Source: an uncultured Lachnospiraceae bacterium (GTDB lineage: Bacteria > Bacillota > Clostridia > Lachnospirales > Lachnospiraceae). Taken from it: DNA of 64,000 bases. Below the pieces are notes generated by a model. It was not told the DNA's origin. It worked only from the letters and a program-made list of their open reading frames with translations, and ran no database searches. Shown here piece by piece: positions 8,346 to 17,545 of this stretch. Each line of letters begins with the position of its first letter. Within the stretch, counting starts at the first letter, position 1. Position numbers and translations under genes: made by a program. The stretch spans positions 1-64,000 of the forward strand of contig CALWSF010000009.1 in NCBI GenBank assembly GCA_944384125.1, in the 5' to 3' direction.

Positions 8346-9657
8346 TTTCCTCCTCCTCTTCATTTCTTTTCAGTATATACAGGCCCTGGATAACGCCAAA
8401 CAGAATAAATGTGCTGAGAATCGAACTTCCTCCATAGCTGACAAACGGAAGTGTTACACCGGTTGAAGGGATGAACTTTATTACGCCTCCGATTGTCAGA
8501 AACACCTGGACCACATATACAATCCCGAAACCAAAAGCAATCAGCCGGTAAAACAGTGCCTGCATCCTGGTGGCAATCAGCATGAACTGCATGAAGCACC
8601 CCAGACAGATCAGAATGATGCAGAGAGCATAGATTCCCCCCATCTCTTCCGATATGGCTGCAAATATAAAATCCTTCTCAACAACAGGAATTTTGGAAGG
8701 CATACCCTGATAAAGCCCCATTCCGAACCACCCGCCGGTTCCAATGGCAAAAAGCGACTGGGTAATCTGATACCCTTTTCCCGCAATATCCGCCCAGGGA
8801 TCCATCCACGCCTCAACTCTGACTCTCACATGAGAAAAAAGGGAATAGGCAATCACAGCCGCTGCAGTCCCGCACCCCATCCCGGCTCCCAGATACAGCC
8901 AGCTCCCGGTGGCAATAAACAGCATGAGCAGATAGGTAATAAAGAAAATCAGAGCACTTCCCAGATCCTTGGAAAGAACAAGAATCAGCACATGGGCTGC
9001 TGCCGCGCCCGTGGTAATAACAATATTTTTAAAATCAACCGACCGGTAAAACATTGTCGCCACAAAAAACACAAAACTTAACTTTACAAACTCCGATGGC
9101 TGGAATGCAAAACCGCCTATGGAAATGGAAAGCTGTGCACCAAAACTGGAATTTCCCATAACACAGACTATAACGAGCAGGAGCAGCCCTATTCCCCCGT
9201 AAACCCACGGAATTTTGGAAAGCTGCCATGTCCGGTCTATAATGTAGGGAATTATCATTGTAAGAAATGCAGCCACACACACGATCGCAAACTGTCGGAC
9301 AGCCCGCTCAAAGGAAAGGCGTGACAGCATGATAAATCCCGTGCACAGAAGCATACACGTATTATTCAGAAGCAGGCGTGAGGCATTGCGGTAAAACAGA
9401 GTATAAAAAACAAGATAAAGCGTAAAAAACAGTGCCTGAGCTCCGAAAAATACAAGCATGGTCTGACTTTCCGTCCACAGATAGGAAACCACCCCGGCCA
9501 GAATAAGGATCAAATACATGGAAACCGTCTGAAACCGGCATACTCTCCGTCTGGAATACTCATCCGTCATCGCAAAAAAGCGAAAATTATAACAGGTATA
9601 GATCGCAATCAGGAGAATAATCAGATACTGGGACAGTGTCGTTATAAGATTAACCAT
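8329..9657 (-). CDS. FtsW/RodA/SpoVE-family (SEDS) peptidoglycan glycosyltransferase
   Basis: This 442-residue polytopic membrane protein polymerises lipid II into glycan strands. SEDS signatures seen are GFAFQPSEFVKL, SKDLGSAL (the Asp of the central cavity), EKDFIFAAISEE and STGVTLPFVSYGGSS near the C-terminus. About ten hydrophobic helices are visible. It forms a cognate pair with the downstream class B PBP, whose start lies inside its last codons. The position after ruvAB-zapA-U32 does not tell whether the pair serves division, elongation or sporulation. The ATG follows GAGGAGG. Confidence 0.92.
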   Translation of the reverse strand: MVNLITTLSQYLIILLIAIYTCYNFRFFAMTDEYSRRRVCRFQTVSMYLILILAGVVSYLWTESQTMLVFFGAQALFFTLYLVFYTLFYRNASRLLLNNTCMLLCTGFIMLSRLSFERAVRQFAIVCVAAFLTMIIPYIIDRTWQLSKIPWVYGGIGLLLLVIVCVMGNSSFGAQLSISIGGFAFQPSEFVKLSFVFFVATMFYRSVDFKNIVITTGAAAAHVLILVLSKDLGSALIFFITYLLMLFIATGSWLYLGAGMGCGTAAAVIAYSLFSHVRVRVEAWMDPWADIAGKGYQITQSLFAIGTGGWFGMGLYQGMPSKIPVVEKDFIFAAISEEMGGIYALCIILICLGCFMQFMLIATRMQALFYRLIAFGFGIVYVVQVFLTIGGVIKFIPSTGVTLPFVSYGGSSILSTFILFGVIQGLYILKRNEEEEENEKAQ

Positions 9658-9696
9658 AGCCTTGCCTCCTCTCCTATCTCCGGTCTGCTGTTCAGA

Positions 9697-11913
9697 CTAT
9701 TCTACTCCCCGCCTGAAGTGTCCCTTGGTAAACTCCCCGGAAAATTCTCTTTCCTCCCCGTGGCAGAATACATCTGAAAATGCCCGCAGTACCTGCCTGC
9801 ACCGGTTTTCGTCCTCCACGGTAAATGAAAGGCGCAGGGACCCCGGCTGCAGTTCGTCAATTTTTTTTCTCTCCCCCAGAAGGGAAAGCGGACTGGAATT
9901 ATAGATTATATTATAACATAAACGGCATTTATTTCTTACCGGAAAATCTTTCCCCATCCGATCCCGCAGATAAAGAAGTCCCGGCCTGCGGCTGCACCGC
10001 TCCACCGTCTTCTGCATGCACTGTGCCGTGACCATAGCCGGAAGAAAACCATATACCATAAGTTCTGCCCCGGCGCATCCCCGCTCCGCCAGTTCCCGGC
10101 TGTTCAGCTCGACAGGCAGAGTAAAACGGATATTTCTGTCCCCGGCCATCTTTCGGATCATGTCCTCTGCCTTCCGGTTCATGGTGTAAAGGCTGTAGTC
10201 CGCAAGCATCGGCATGTCCGGCGCAATCTCTGACAGAAGTTCCAGTTCCTCCCAGGAACGCAGAAGAACCCCGTCAAACCCCGCCTCTTTGAAATGTCGG
10301 AAATTCTGTTCGAAATATTTTCCCGTATCCTCACGGAAAACATGTGGAAATGCAAGCCAGCATTTCTTTCCCGCCTCATGACATTTCCGAACCGCCTCTC
10401 CCCAGTCAGAAGGGGCAAAATCAGCACTGTCCAGAAAGACGGCCGACACCTCGCAAAATTCAAGTACCGTTTGGAGAAGTACCGGATTTTCCAGAGAAAC
10501 CGTGAGGCGATGCCGGGCGCTCTTCCTGTCAGAAGCACTGACACATTCTGTTCTATCCGGCTTTCCTGCCCGCAGATTTTCTCCGGTTCTTCTCCATGAA
10601 GAAAGGATCTCTTCCTCCAGCCTCAAAAATGCCGTCCTCCTCAGTTCATTGAGCTCCTGGAGAGGCACAAACGGATTTCCCTGCACCTCAATATTAAGCT
10701 CCGTGAAGCAGAACGGAGAATTTCCTGTTTTTTCCAGCTGCTTTCTGATACGCTCCTCTGTGAGCGGCTGATTTCTGGCAGTCTGAACCGGAGCCCCTTC
10801 TGTTTTTATCTGTGTGACCTCTCCTTTAAGCCTGTCATAAAAGGAGAGTGAAAGCTCCATGGGCTTTCCCTCACAGACAAAAGCCCGTCCTTTTACCGCC
10901 CCCTGCTGTTCTGCCTCCACATACGTCCTGTCCAGGAAACGATACAGCTCCCTGTTTTCTTCCCGGAAAGCAGGTTTTTCTTTCAGAACTACCATATCCC
11001 GTCCGTTGCGGCGTCGATAATATCCGTCAGTCTGTCCGCCCCTGTCAAAGAGATCCAGAAGTTCCGTGCGATCATGCGGATCCACCCGGTACCCCTCTCT
11101 GCCCTTCTCCAGATAGAGATCCACATATTTTCTGTAAATACGCACAACGCCTGCCGTATAGCGCGGGCTTTTCATCCGGCCTTCAATCTTCAGGGAATAG
11201 ACGCCCGCATCCAGAATATCCGGAAGTATATCCAGAGTACAGAGATCCTTAAGGCTCAGAACGTATCTCTCATCCTTTTTATTTAACGAGGCGGCACCTC
11301 TTCTGACTTCAAAGGGAAGACGGCATGTCTGTGCGCAGCGTCCCCTGTTTCCGCTGCGGCCCCCGATAAGACTGCTGAAGAGGCACTTTCCTGAATAACA
11401 GTAGCACAGGGCCCCGTGAACAAAGCTCTCGATCTCGGCTCCTGTTTTCTCATAAATGCGGCGTATCTCTTCCAGAGAAAGCTCACGGGCCGTCACAATG
11501 CGGGAAGCTCCCATCCTCTGAAGCAGGGCAGCGCCATCCGGTCCCGTGATCGTCATCTGTGTGCTGGCATGGATTGGCAGAAGCGGAAAATTCTCCCGGA
11601 TAAAGGAAAAAACTCCCATATCCTGCACAATGGCGGCATCCAGTCCCTGTCTGTAAAAGGGCAGAAGATACTCATACATTGACTCCAGTTCTCTGTCCTT
11701 CAGAAGAGTATTGACCGTCATATACAGACGGCATCCATGCAGATGCACATAATCAATAGCCTCCAAAAACCCTCCCTCATCAGGATTCTCCGCAAAGGCC
11801 CTGGCTCCGAACCGGGGACCGCCCATATAAACCGCATCTGCTCCCGCCGCCACAGCAGCCCGCATACTCTCCACCGAGCCGGCAGGAGCCAAAATCTCCA
11901 CTTTTCTTTTCAT
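9697..11913 (-). CDS. U32 family peptidase-like protein (RlhA-type, with DUF3656-like region)
   Basis: This 738-residue protein begins with the U32 signature region (VEILAPAGSVESMRAAVAAGADAVYMGG). It carries a cysteine cluster typical of the family: GALCYCYSGKC, then GRCAQTCRLPF, with NKCRLCYN near the C-terminus. U32 proteins are annotated as collagenases, but characterised bacterial members (E. coli RlhA, TrhP) act in prephenate-dependent RNA hydroxylation and carry Fe-S clusters. The extra C-terminal part fits the long RlhA-like branch, so 23S rRNA hydroxylation is a reasonable inference. The start is the ATG after AGGGAG, 15 codons inside the open frame. It lies in the ruvA operon between zapA and the SEDS gene. 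Confidence 0.82.
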   Translation of the reverse strand: MKRKVEILAPAGSVESMRAAVAAGADAVYMGGPRFGARAFAENPDEGGFLEAIDYVHLHGCRLYMTVNTLLKDRELESMYEYLLPFYRQGLDAAIVQDMGVFSFIRENFPLLPIHASTQMTITGPDGAALLQRMGASRIVTARELSLEEIRRIYEKTGAEIESFVHGALCYCYSGKCLFSSLIGGRSGNRGRCAQTCRLPFEVRRGAASLNKKDERYVLSLKDLCTLDILPDILDAGVYSLKIEGRMKSPRYTAGVVRIYRKYVDLYLEKGREGYRVDPHDRTELLDLFDRGGQTDGYYRRRNGRDMVVLKEKPAFREENRELYRFLDRTYVEAEQQGAVKGRAFVCEGKPMELSLSFYDRLKGEVTQIKTEGAPVQTARNQPLTEERIRKQLEKTGNSPFCFTELNIEVQGNPFVPLQELNELRRTAFLRLEEEILSSWRRTGENLRAGKPDRTECVSASDRKSARHRLTVSLENPVLLQTVLEFCEVSAVFLDSADFAPSDWGEAVRKCHEAGKKCWLAFPHVFREDTGKYFEQNFRHFKEAGFDGVLLRSWEELELLSEIAPDMPMLADYSLYTMNRKAEDMIRKMAGDRNIRFTLPVELNSRELAERGCAGAELMVYGFLPAMVTAQCMQKTVERCSRRPGLLYLRDRMGKDFPVRNKCRLCYNIIYNSSPLSLLGERKKIDELQPGSLRLSFTVEDENRCRQVLRAFSDVFCHGEEREFSGEFTKGHFRRGVE

Positions 11914-11992
11914 CACGTTACTCCCTGTCTCTTTCCAAACAGACAGGCTGATGCGCACAGAAAATAGTTTTTCTGCTTACATCAGCCCTCCT

Positions 11993-12412
11993 TTATCCCT
12001 GAGCCGGCTTTTCGCTGTCCGTCTCATTCTTTTTCTCTGCCTCTCCGGAAAGCCGGCAGCACTTCAGCTCCTCCCTGGTTTCCTCCAGCTCTTTCCGCAG
12101 AGTTTCCAGCTTCATCTGAGTGCTGACAAGCTCATGCTTCAGCCGGTAAGTCTCCTTTTCCAGCTCCTCTTTCTGGACTGCCAGGGTTCCCGCATGCTCT
12201 CTTTCCTTAAAATAATCATCTGCCAGATTCAGACAGAGCATAATATTCTGATAATCCTCCGGCTGCTTCAGAAATCCTTCCTGCCGGCGAAGCACTCCCA
12301 GCTTTTCATTGAGATAGCTGGCCACCTGCTGAAGATAGCTCTCCTCCTCCAGTCCTCCCAGCGTATAGATCCTGCCGCCGATTAAAACATCCGTATAATT
12401 CTTGGAATCCAT
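11993..12412 (-). CDS. zapA: Cell division protein ZapA-like
   Basis: This 139-residue protein has the ZapA pattern. An N-terminal domain (NYTDVLIGGRIYTLGGLEEESYLQQVASYLNEKL) is followed by a long amphipathic helix. Residues about 65-125 (EELEKETYRLKHELVSTQMKLETL) look like a coiled coil. ZapA tetramers bundle FtsZ protofilaments at the Z ring. The C-terminal tail is short, charged and probably disordered. The start is the ATG preceded by AAGGA; a GTG eleven codons earlier overlaps the ruvB stop and is the alternative. It sits directly after ruvB. Confidence 0.82.
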   Translation of the reverse strand: MDSKNYTDVLIGGRIYTLGGLEEESYLQQVASYLNEKLGVLRRQEGFLKQPEDYQNIMLCLNLADDYFKEREHAGTLAVQKEELEKETYRLKHELVSTQMKLETLRKELEETREELKCCRLSGEAEKKNETDSEKPAQG

Positions 12413-12441
12413 ATATCCTTCTTCTCTCCCGTATTTCACTG

Positions 12442-13446
12442 TCACTCTCCGGACGGTATCTCACAGCCCAGGTGGCGATATGCAGCTTCTGTCGCCACCC
12501 GGCCTCTCGGCGTCCGGTTTATAAAGCCGTTCATGAGCAGATACGGCTCATACACGTCCTCCAGCGTCCCGGCATCCTCGCCCAGAGCAGCAGCCAGCGT
12601 GTCCAGCCCCACCGGTCCCCCGGAAAATTTGTCAATCATAATATGCAGAAGCGCTCTGTCATTGTTGTCCAGCCCGAGCTTATCCACATCCAGTATATCA
12701 AGAGCAAAATTCGCCACATCCCGGGTAATAATCCCGTCATATTTGACCTGGGCAAAATCCCTTACCCTTTTCAGCAGCCGGTTGGCCAGCCGGGGAGTCC
12801 CCCGGGAACGCCTGGCAATCTCATAAGCTCCCGCATCGTCAATCTCCACATTCAGAACCCCGGCGGTTCGCAGCACAATCGTCTTTAATTCCTCCGGTGT
12901 ATAAAAATCCATTTTCTGGACAATTCCAAACCGATCCCTGAGCGGAGCGGTCAGAAGCCCGGCCCGCGTCGTTGCCCCCACCAGCGTAAACTTAGGGAGA
13001 TCCAGGCGGATTGAGCGCGCCGATGAATCCTTTCCCAGCATAATGTCGATGGCGTAATCTTCCATGGCCGGGTACAGAACCTCTTCCACCTGCCTGTTCA
13101 GCCTGTGTATCTCATCCACAAAAAGAACGTCGCCTTCCTGAAGCCCGTTGAGAATAGCCGCTATCTCGCCCGGCTTTTCGATGGCCGGTCCCGAAGTTAC
13201 CTTCATCCGGACTCCCATCTCATTGGCTATAATTCCGCAGAGAGTGGTTTTTCCCAGACCAGGCGGCCCGTAAAACAGCACGTGATCGAGAGCCTCTCCC
13301 CGCGATTTGGCCGCATTTATAAAAATGCGCAGTGTGGATTTGATCTTTTCCTGCCCGATATACTCATCAAGACACTGGGGACGGATACTGCTCTCAATGC
13401 GCCGATCTTCCTCTGTTATATCCGTTGTAATGATTCTTCTGCTCAC
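12442..13446 (-). CDS. ruvB: Holliday junction branch-migration ATPase RuvB
   Basis: This 334-residue AAA+ motor drives Holliday-junction branch migration together with RuvA. Visible features are Walker A ([10 protein letters not shown]), Walker B (DEIHR), sensor I (VGATTRAG), the Arg-finger region (LRDRFG) and the C-terminal winged helix ([19 protein letters not shown]). The start chosen is the GTG giving an N-terminus SRRIITTD, about eight bases after GAGGG; a GTG three codons upstream abuts the ribosome site. It follows ruvA by 15 bases. Confidence 0.97.
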   Translation of the reverse strand: MSRRIITTDITEEDRRIESSIRPQCLDEYIGQEKIKSTLRIFINAAKSRGEALDHVLFYGPPGLGKTTLCGIIANEMGVRMKVTSGPAIEKPGEIAAILNGLQEGDVLFVDEIHRLNRQVEEVLYPAMEDYAIDIMLGKDSSARSIRLDLPKFTLVGATTRAGLLTAPLRDRFGIVQKMDFYTPEELKTIVLRTAGVLNVEIDDAGAYEIARRSRGTPRLANRLLKRVRDFAQVKYDGIITRDVANFALDILDVDKLGLDNNDRALLHIMIDKFSGGPVGLDTLAAALGEDAGTLEDVYEPYLLMNGFINRTPRGRVATEAAYRHLGCEIPSGE

Positions 13447-13461
13447 AACTGCCACCCTCTG

Positions 13462-14079
13462 TTACAAAAATGCCAGATATTTGAGAGAGGCCTTTAACAC
13501 GGCCTCCGCATCCATATCCTCTGTGATCGTGACGTTTTTTACCGCCCTTGTCGCCTCCAGATTCGTGTATCCGAGCGCCACCAGAGCCTCCACTGCCTCT
13601 CCCGCTGCCCCGCCGGAAAGTACAGCAGCCGCAGGTGCGGACGGCGTGCCTGCAGATGCAGGCGCAAGAATCTCCTCAGCGCTGATTTTATCCTTCAGAT
13701 CCAGAATAATCCTCTGGGCCGTCTTGAGCCCCACACCGGGCGCTTTTGAAATTGCCTTTGCATCCCCTGTAAAAATCGCCAGACGCAGATCCTCAAGACT
13801 GAGAGCTGAGAAAATTCCCATAGCTCCCTTGGGCCCTATTCCATTTACCGTGAGAAGCCGTCCGAACATCTCCAGATCCTGGCGGTTCAGAAAACCATAC
13901 AGGCTCAGCTCCTCTTCCCTGACCTGGAGAAAGGTATGGATCTTTACCTCTTCTCCCAGAGGAGGCAGAAGCTCCAGCACGGAAAGAGGGACAAAAATCT
14001 CTATCCCTATCATCCCTGCCTCCACAACAATCCTGTCTTTTCCTTTTTCTGCCAGTATTCCTCTCACGTACGATATCAC
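13462..14079 (-). CDS. ruvA: Holliday junction DNA helicase subunit RuvA
   Basis: This 205-residue protein binds four-way junctions and recruits RuvB. The OB-fold N-terminal domain begins ISYVRGILAEKG. Two helix-hairpin-helix motifs follow (LLTVNGIGPKGAM and ISKAPGVGLKTAQRI). After an Ala/Pro-rich linker comes the UBA-like domain III that contacts RuvB (EAVEALVALGYTNLEATRAV). The start is GTG, seven bases after AGGAG; the earlier in-frame ATG overlaps the promoter. It heads the six-gene minus-strand operon ending at 6900. No ruvC is present in the window. Confidence 0.96.
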   Translation of the reverse strand: MISYVRGILAEKGKDRIVVEAGMIGIEIFVPLSVLELLPPLGEEVKIHTFLQVREEELSLYGFLNRQDLEMFGRLLTVNGIGPKGAMGIFSALSLEDLRLAIFTGDAKAISKAPGVGLKTAQRIILDLKDKISAEEILAPASAGTPSAPAAAVLSGGAAGEAVEALVALGYTNLEATRAVKNVTITEDMDAEAVLKASLKYLAFL

Positions 14080-14118
14080 AGCATTTCTCCTATGTTCTGT
14101 CCGTTTTCTACCTCCAAT

Positions 14119-14147
14119 ATCATACCATAGAGGGGTTTTCAATGCAA
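14119..14147 (-). promoter_or_regulatory. Promoter of the ruvA operon
   Basis: On the minus strand TTGCAT (14142-14147), 17 bases, then TATGAT (14119-14124), about 40 bases before the ruvA GTG. No LexA-type operator was recognised by eye. Confidence 0.6.
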
Positions 14148-14282
14148 GAAATATCGAACAAATGTATGTTTTCCGGATTTCAGAATCCTGAGAAAGAGGG
14201 AGCTGTCAATCCGGCCCGTTTTCTTTTTTCTGTTTTTCTGCTATACTGACAGAGTACGCTCAGAAAAAGGAGGTTTTGGCCC

Positions 14283-15386
14283 ATGAAAACCATACAGAAA
14301 GAATTTTTTCCTTCTGTTTCCTATCCGCTTAACCGGATCGGGAATCCGGAAACCACAGTCTTCTTTGATATAGAAACCACCGGCTTTTCCCGCACTCACG
14401 ACCATATCTATCTCATCGGCTGTGTCTGGCAGGATAAGACTTCGTGGCAGATGATACAGTGGTTTGCAGAAGATGCAGCGGACGAGACAAGACTGCTCTG
14501 TTCATTTTTCCGTTTTTTAAAAAACTTTCAGTTTCTTGTACATTTCAACGGAGATCGCTTTGACATACCCTTTATCCTGAGCCGGTGTTCTGAGCATGGG
14601 CTTGACTTTTGTTTTGACGCACTTAAAAGTGTGGACATATACCGGCTGATCCGTCCTTTCCGCAGACTGCTGGGACTTGAAAGCCTGAAGCAGAAAAGCA
14701 TTGAAAATTTTCTGGGACTTGAACGTACCGATCAGTACAGCGGAGGCGAGCTCACAGAAGTCTACAGAAAGTACCTGCTTACAAAAAACAGCCGCCTTGA
14801 ACATCTCCTCCTTCTCCACAACGAGGATGATCTGAAAGGGATGCCTGACATTCTCCCGATCCTCTGTTATCCCGATTTTTTCAGAAGTTCTTTTTCCTTC
14901 TGCGGTCAGAAGCTTCGGGAAATTACAGACTATTCAGGCAAAAAAGAAAAAGAACTTATCCTTACATATAAAAACCCTGTATGCCTTCCGGCCAGAACAG
15001 AATTTTCTGCCGGGATTTTTCTTCTCTCCCTGAACGAAAATCAGCTCACGCTGTCAGTTCCTCTGTTTGAAGGAGAACTTAAACACTATTATGAGGATTA
15101 CCAGAATTACTACTATCTGATCTATGAAGACTGTGCCGTCCACAAAAGTGTGGCACAGTACGTTGACAAAAGTGCCCGGAAAAAAGCGACTGCCGGGACC
15201 TGTTATACAAGAGTAAACGGACTTTTTCTGCCCCAGCCTGCCCCGCTCTGGAAAGAATGCCTGAAAACAGACTGCCGCGGCAAAACCAGCTATACCCCTT
15301 ACGGCGAAACTCTTTTTGAGAACAATAAAACCGCCGTCCAGTACCTGGAGGCGGTTCTGTCTTCTGTTATTGACTGTTCCCGGTAG
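14283..15386 (+). CDS. YprB-like RNase H-fold (DEDD exonuclease-like) protein
   Basis: This 367-residue protein has an N-terminal 3'-5' exonuclease-like domain of the YprB type. Acidic motifs are FFDIETTG (about 27-34), HFNGDRFDIPFIL (about 87-99) and HNEDDLKGM (about 179-187). These match the Exo I, II and III positions of DEDD nucleases. The C-terminal 150 residues have no recognisable motif. YprB-like proteins often accompany DEAD-box helicases in Bacillus, but here the gene is alone. Function in vivo is unknown. The ATG follows AGGAGG, nine bases away. The last 20 bases overlap the end of the convergent DUF5662 gene. Confidence 0.8.
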   Translation: MKTIQKEFFPSVSYPLNRIGNPETTVFFDIETTGFSRTHDHIYLIGCVWQDKTSWQMIQWFAEDAADETRLLCSFFRFLKNFQFLVHFNGDRFDIPFILSRCSEHGLDFCFDALKSVDIYRLIRPFRRLLGLESLKQKSIENFLGLERTDQYSGGELTEVYRKYLLTKNSRLEHLLLLHNEDDLKGMPDILPILCYPDFFRSSFSFCGQKLREITDYSGKKEKELILTYKNPVCLPARTEFSAGIFLLSLNENQLTLSVPLFEGELKHYYEDYQNYYYLIYEDCAVHKSVAQYVDKSARKKATAGTCYTRVNGLFLPQPAPLWKECLKTDCRGKTSYTPYGETLFENNKTAVQYLEAVLSSVIDCSR

Positions 15387-16008
15387 TTCCCGACTTTTTT
15401 GCGCAGCCAAAAAGAGAGGATGCTGTTTTCCATACTCTCTCTGTTCTCTGTCTCATACGGCGGTTTTTATCTCTTTTCAGAAGAGCCCTGATAAAGGCGA
15501 ATGTCCGTTCCTCCCCCTCATCACGAAGCATGACAAGCAGCTTTTCCAGCTGATGCTTCGTCGCCGGATGCATAACCGTAAAATCTCTCCCCCTCTGATA
15601 GTACTCCCACGGGCTGGCGTCCGTATAGTCAGCCCCTTTATACACCTTACAGGCAGCAATACGGTCCATTACCATCTCAATCAGAAAACAGAGCGGCATA
15701 CGGTTTCCTATGAGCCCTCTGGACTTATCCGGTGCAAAATCAATCCAGTATTCAAAATGATGTTTGTTCCTCCCCTTGTGATGGAGCCAGGCAGCAGAAT
15801 ACCCCTTTACTTCTTTCTCTGCAGCATTGGGGCTGCGGTTTCCCTGATAGTAAAACACGCCCGTCCGAAACTCCTCCCATGAATATTTTGACAGATCATG
15901 AAGAAGGCCCTGCCGGTACAGACCGACGGCAAAGCAGTTTTTCATAACCAGCCGTTTATGCTTTGTAATAGTCTCAAAATGATGGATTGCGTTAAACAGC
16001 ATGCCCAT
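15367..16008 (-). CDS. DUF5662 family protein
   Basis: This 213-residue protein of unknown function is rich in His and aromatic residues. Recognisable stretches are FNAIHHFETITKHKRLVM, GLLHDLSKYSWEEF and AAWLHHKGRNKHHFEYW, whose spaced His/Asp pairs suggest a metal-binding helical domain, perhaps HD-like. That is only inference. The start is the ATG after GGGAGGA; upstream in-frame Met codons fall inside its promoter. Stop codons of this gene and the convergent YprB-like gene overlap by 20 bases. Confidence 0.75.
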   Translation of the reverse strand: MGMLFNAIHHFETITKHKRLVMKNCFAVGLYRQGLLHDLSKYSWEEFRTGVFYYQGNRSPNAAEKEVKGYSAAWLHHKGRNKHHFEYWIDFAPDKSRGLIGNRMPLCFLIEMVMDRIAACKVYKGADYTDASPWEYYQRGRDFTVMHPATKHQLEKLLVMLRDEGEERTFAFIRALLKRDKNRRMRQRTERVWKTASSLFGCAKKSGTTGNSQ

Positions 16009-16057
16009 TTTATCAATCCTCCCGTTCCAGCTTTCCCCCGCACCCGGCGTTTTCTCC

Positions 16058-16086
16058 ATTTTAACGCAAGGCATTCTTTTTATCAA
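16058..16086 (-). promoter_or_regulatory. Promoter of the DUF5662 gene
   Basis: Minus-strand TTGATA (16081-16086), 17-base spacer, TAAAAT (16058-16063), about 50 bases before the chosen ATG. The rest of the roughly 300-base gap up to the cold-shock gene is AT-rich and shows nothing else but the cold-shock promoter. Confidence 0.5.
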
Positions 16087-16225
16087 CCGGGATTTTGACA
16101 GCCCATTTTCCCTGAAACAGCTTTCGGTACTGTCTTTAAATCCTTTCTCTTCTAAATATTTATAACATTTATATCAAAATTTCCCGAATTTCCAGAACGT
16201 TTCCGAAAATTTTACACAAAAATAT

Positions 16226-16254
16226 TTGACAGAAATACCAAACTATGCTATTCT
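16226..16254 (+). promoter_or_regulatory. Promoter of the cold-shock gene
   Basis: A consensus TTGACA (16226-16231), 17-base spacer and TATTCT (16249-16254) give a start near 16261. That leaves a leader of about 55 bases with a long T-rich tract just before GGAGG. Confidence 0.75.
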
Positions 16255-16314
16255 GAGAGCAGGCTGCAGGGAATGGCAGCTACAACATTTTTTTATTTTT
16301 TTTGGAGGTATCAT

Positions 16315-16515
16315 ATGAACAGAGGTACTGTAAAGTGGTTTAACAACCAGAAAGGCTACGGCTTTATCTGTGATGAGGAAGGCAACGATGTATTCGTTCA
16401 CTACTCAGGCCTTAATATGGAAGGCTTCAAATCCCTTGACGAGGGTGCTCAGGTAGAGTTTGAGGTTGTTAACGGAGCGAAAGGTCCCCAGGCAACAAAC
16501 GTAACAAAGCTTTAA
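16315..16515 (+). CDS. Cold-shock protein (CspA family)
   Basis: This 66-residue single-domain RNA/DNA chaperone has both RNP motifs (KGYGFI and VFVHYSG) and the usual GTVKWFN opening. It melts RNA secondary structure and can be constitutive or cold-induced. The ATG follows GGAGG by seven bases. The open frame extends 14 codons upstream, but those lie in the T-rich leader. A strong promoter and terminator flank it, so it is monocistronic and probably highly expressed. Confidence 0.96.
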   Translation: MNRGTVKWFNNQKGYGFICDEEGNDVFVHYSGLNMEGFKSLDEGAQVEFEVVNGAKGPQATNVTKL

Positions 16516-16602
16516 TCATCAACTTTCCAGTGTACCTGTTTCCATAATATGTTTTTAATATATTTTGTGAATAAGCTATATTGATCTAAGGAAAATGATT
16601 AC

Positions 16603-16633
16603 AAAAGAGAGCTGTCCGATGACAGCTCTTTTT
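16603..16633. terminator. Bidirectional terminator between csp and hslO
   Basis: AGAGCTGTC (16608-16616) pairs with GACAGCTCT (16621-16629) around a CGAT loop. TTTTT follows on the plus strand and TCTTTTGT on the minus strand, so it serves both convergent genes. Confidence 0.9.
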
Positions 16634-16642
16634 GTTGTTCCG

Positions 16643-17539
16643 TCAGCGGGATGCCCTGTCGTAAAGCGACTTAAGCTCCTCCACCGTAAATTCATATTTT
16701 TTATTGCAGAAATGGCAGTTTACCTCAATGGTTTTCCCCTCTTCAATCATTTCCTGCAGTTCCTTTTTCCCGATGCTTATGAGCGCTTTTTCAACGCGCG
16801 CCTTGTCACAGTTGCAGTGAAAACGGACGGGCAGACGATCAAGAACCTCCAGACCGAACTCTCCCAGAACCTCCTCCAGTATCTCCTCAGGCGATTTTCC
16901 CTGATCCAGAAGAGATGTTATGGGCGGTATCACACCCAGTTTTTCCTCAAGCCTGTCTATCATGGCGTCATCCGCTCCCGGCATCAGCTGTATAATAAAG
17001 CCGCCTGCCTGACGCACCGTATTATCCCGGTTCATCAGAACACCGAGAGCCACGCTGGACGGTGTCTGCTCTGAGGTTGCATAATAATATGTCAGATCCT
17101 CCGCAATTTCCCCCGAGACAAGTATTGTCTGTCCTACATATGGCTCCTTAAGGCCGATATCTTTAACCACACTCAGAACACCGACTCCCAGAGCACCTCC
17201 CACATCCAGTTTTCCATTTTTGTTGGGCGGCAGCATAACCCCCGGATTAAAAGCGTATCCCTTTACATTTCCAAAGGCATCCGCCGTTACCGTGAGTCCT
17301 TCTATAGGCCCGTCCCCCTCAGCGCGAAGGGTCAGGATGTCTTTCTCCCCCTTCATCATGGATCCCATCATGGCGCCGGCTGTCAGAAGCCGCCCCAGAG
17401 CAGCCGTAGCCACCGGACTGGTGTTGTGGGCACTTCTGGCCGTCTCCACCACCCCGCGGGTCGTCGCGGCAAAAGCCCGGATCTGTCCGTCAGCCGCCGT
17501 CGCGCGGATCATATAATCCTCTCTGTTTTCTGTATCCAT
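16643..17539 (-). CDS. hslO: Redox-regulated chaperone Hsp33
   Basis: This 298-residue chaperone is activated by oxidative unfolding. The C-terminal zinc centre has the expected four Cys, in HCNCDKAR (near 241-243) and NCHFCNKKY (near 273-276), which form disulfides on activation. The N-terminal domain shows family segments TTRGVVETAR, SPVATAALGRLLTAGAMMG and LTVTADAFGNVKGY. The ATG follows GGAGAG. It lies six bases after the stop of the methyltransferase gene and is probably cotranscribed with it. Confidence 0.95.
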   Translation of the reverse strand: MDTENREDYMIRATAADGQIRAFAATTRGVVETARSAHNTSPVATAALGRLLTAGAMMGSMMKGEKDILTLRAEGDGPIEGLTVTADAFGNVKGYAFNPGVMLPPNKNGKLDVGGALGVGVLSVVKDIGLKEPYVGQTILVSGEIAEDLTYYYATSEQTPSSVALGVLMNRDNTVRQAGGFIIQLMPGADDAMIDRLEEKLGVIPPITSLLDQGKSPEEILEEVLGEFGLEVLDRLPVRFHCNCDKARVEKALISIGKKELQEMIEEGKTIEVNCHFCNKKYEFTVEELKSLYDRASR

Positions 17540-17545
17540 ATCTGT

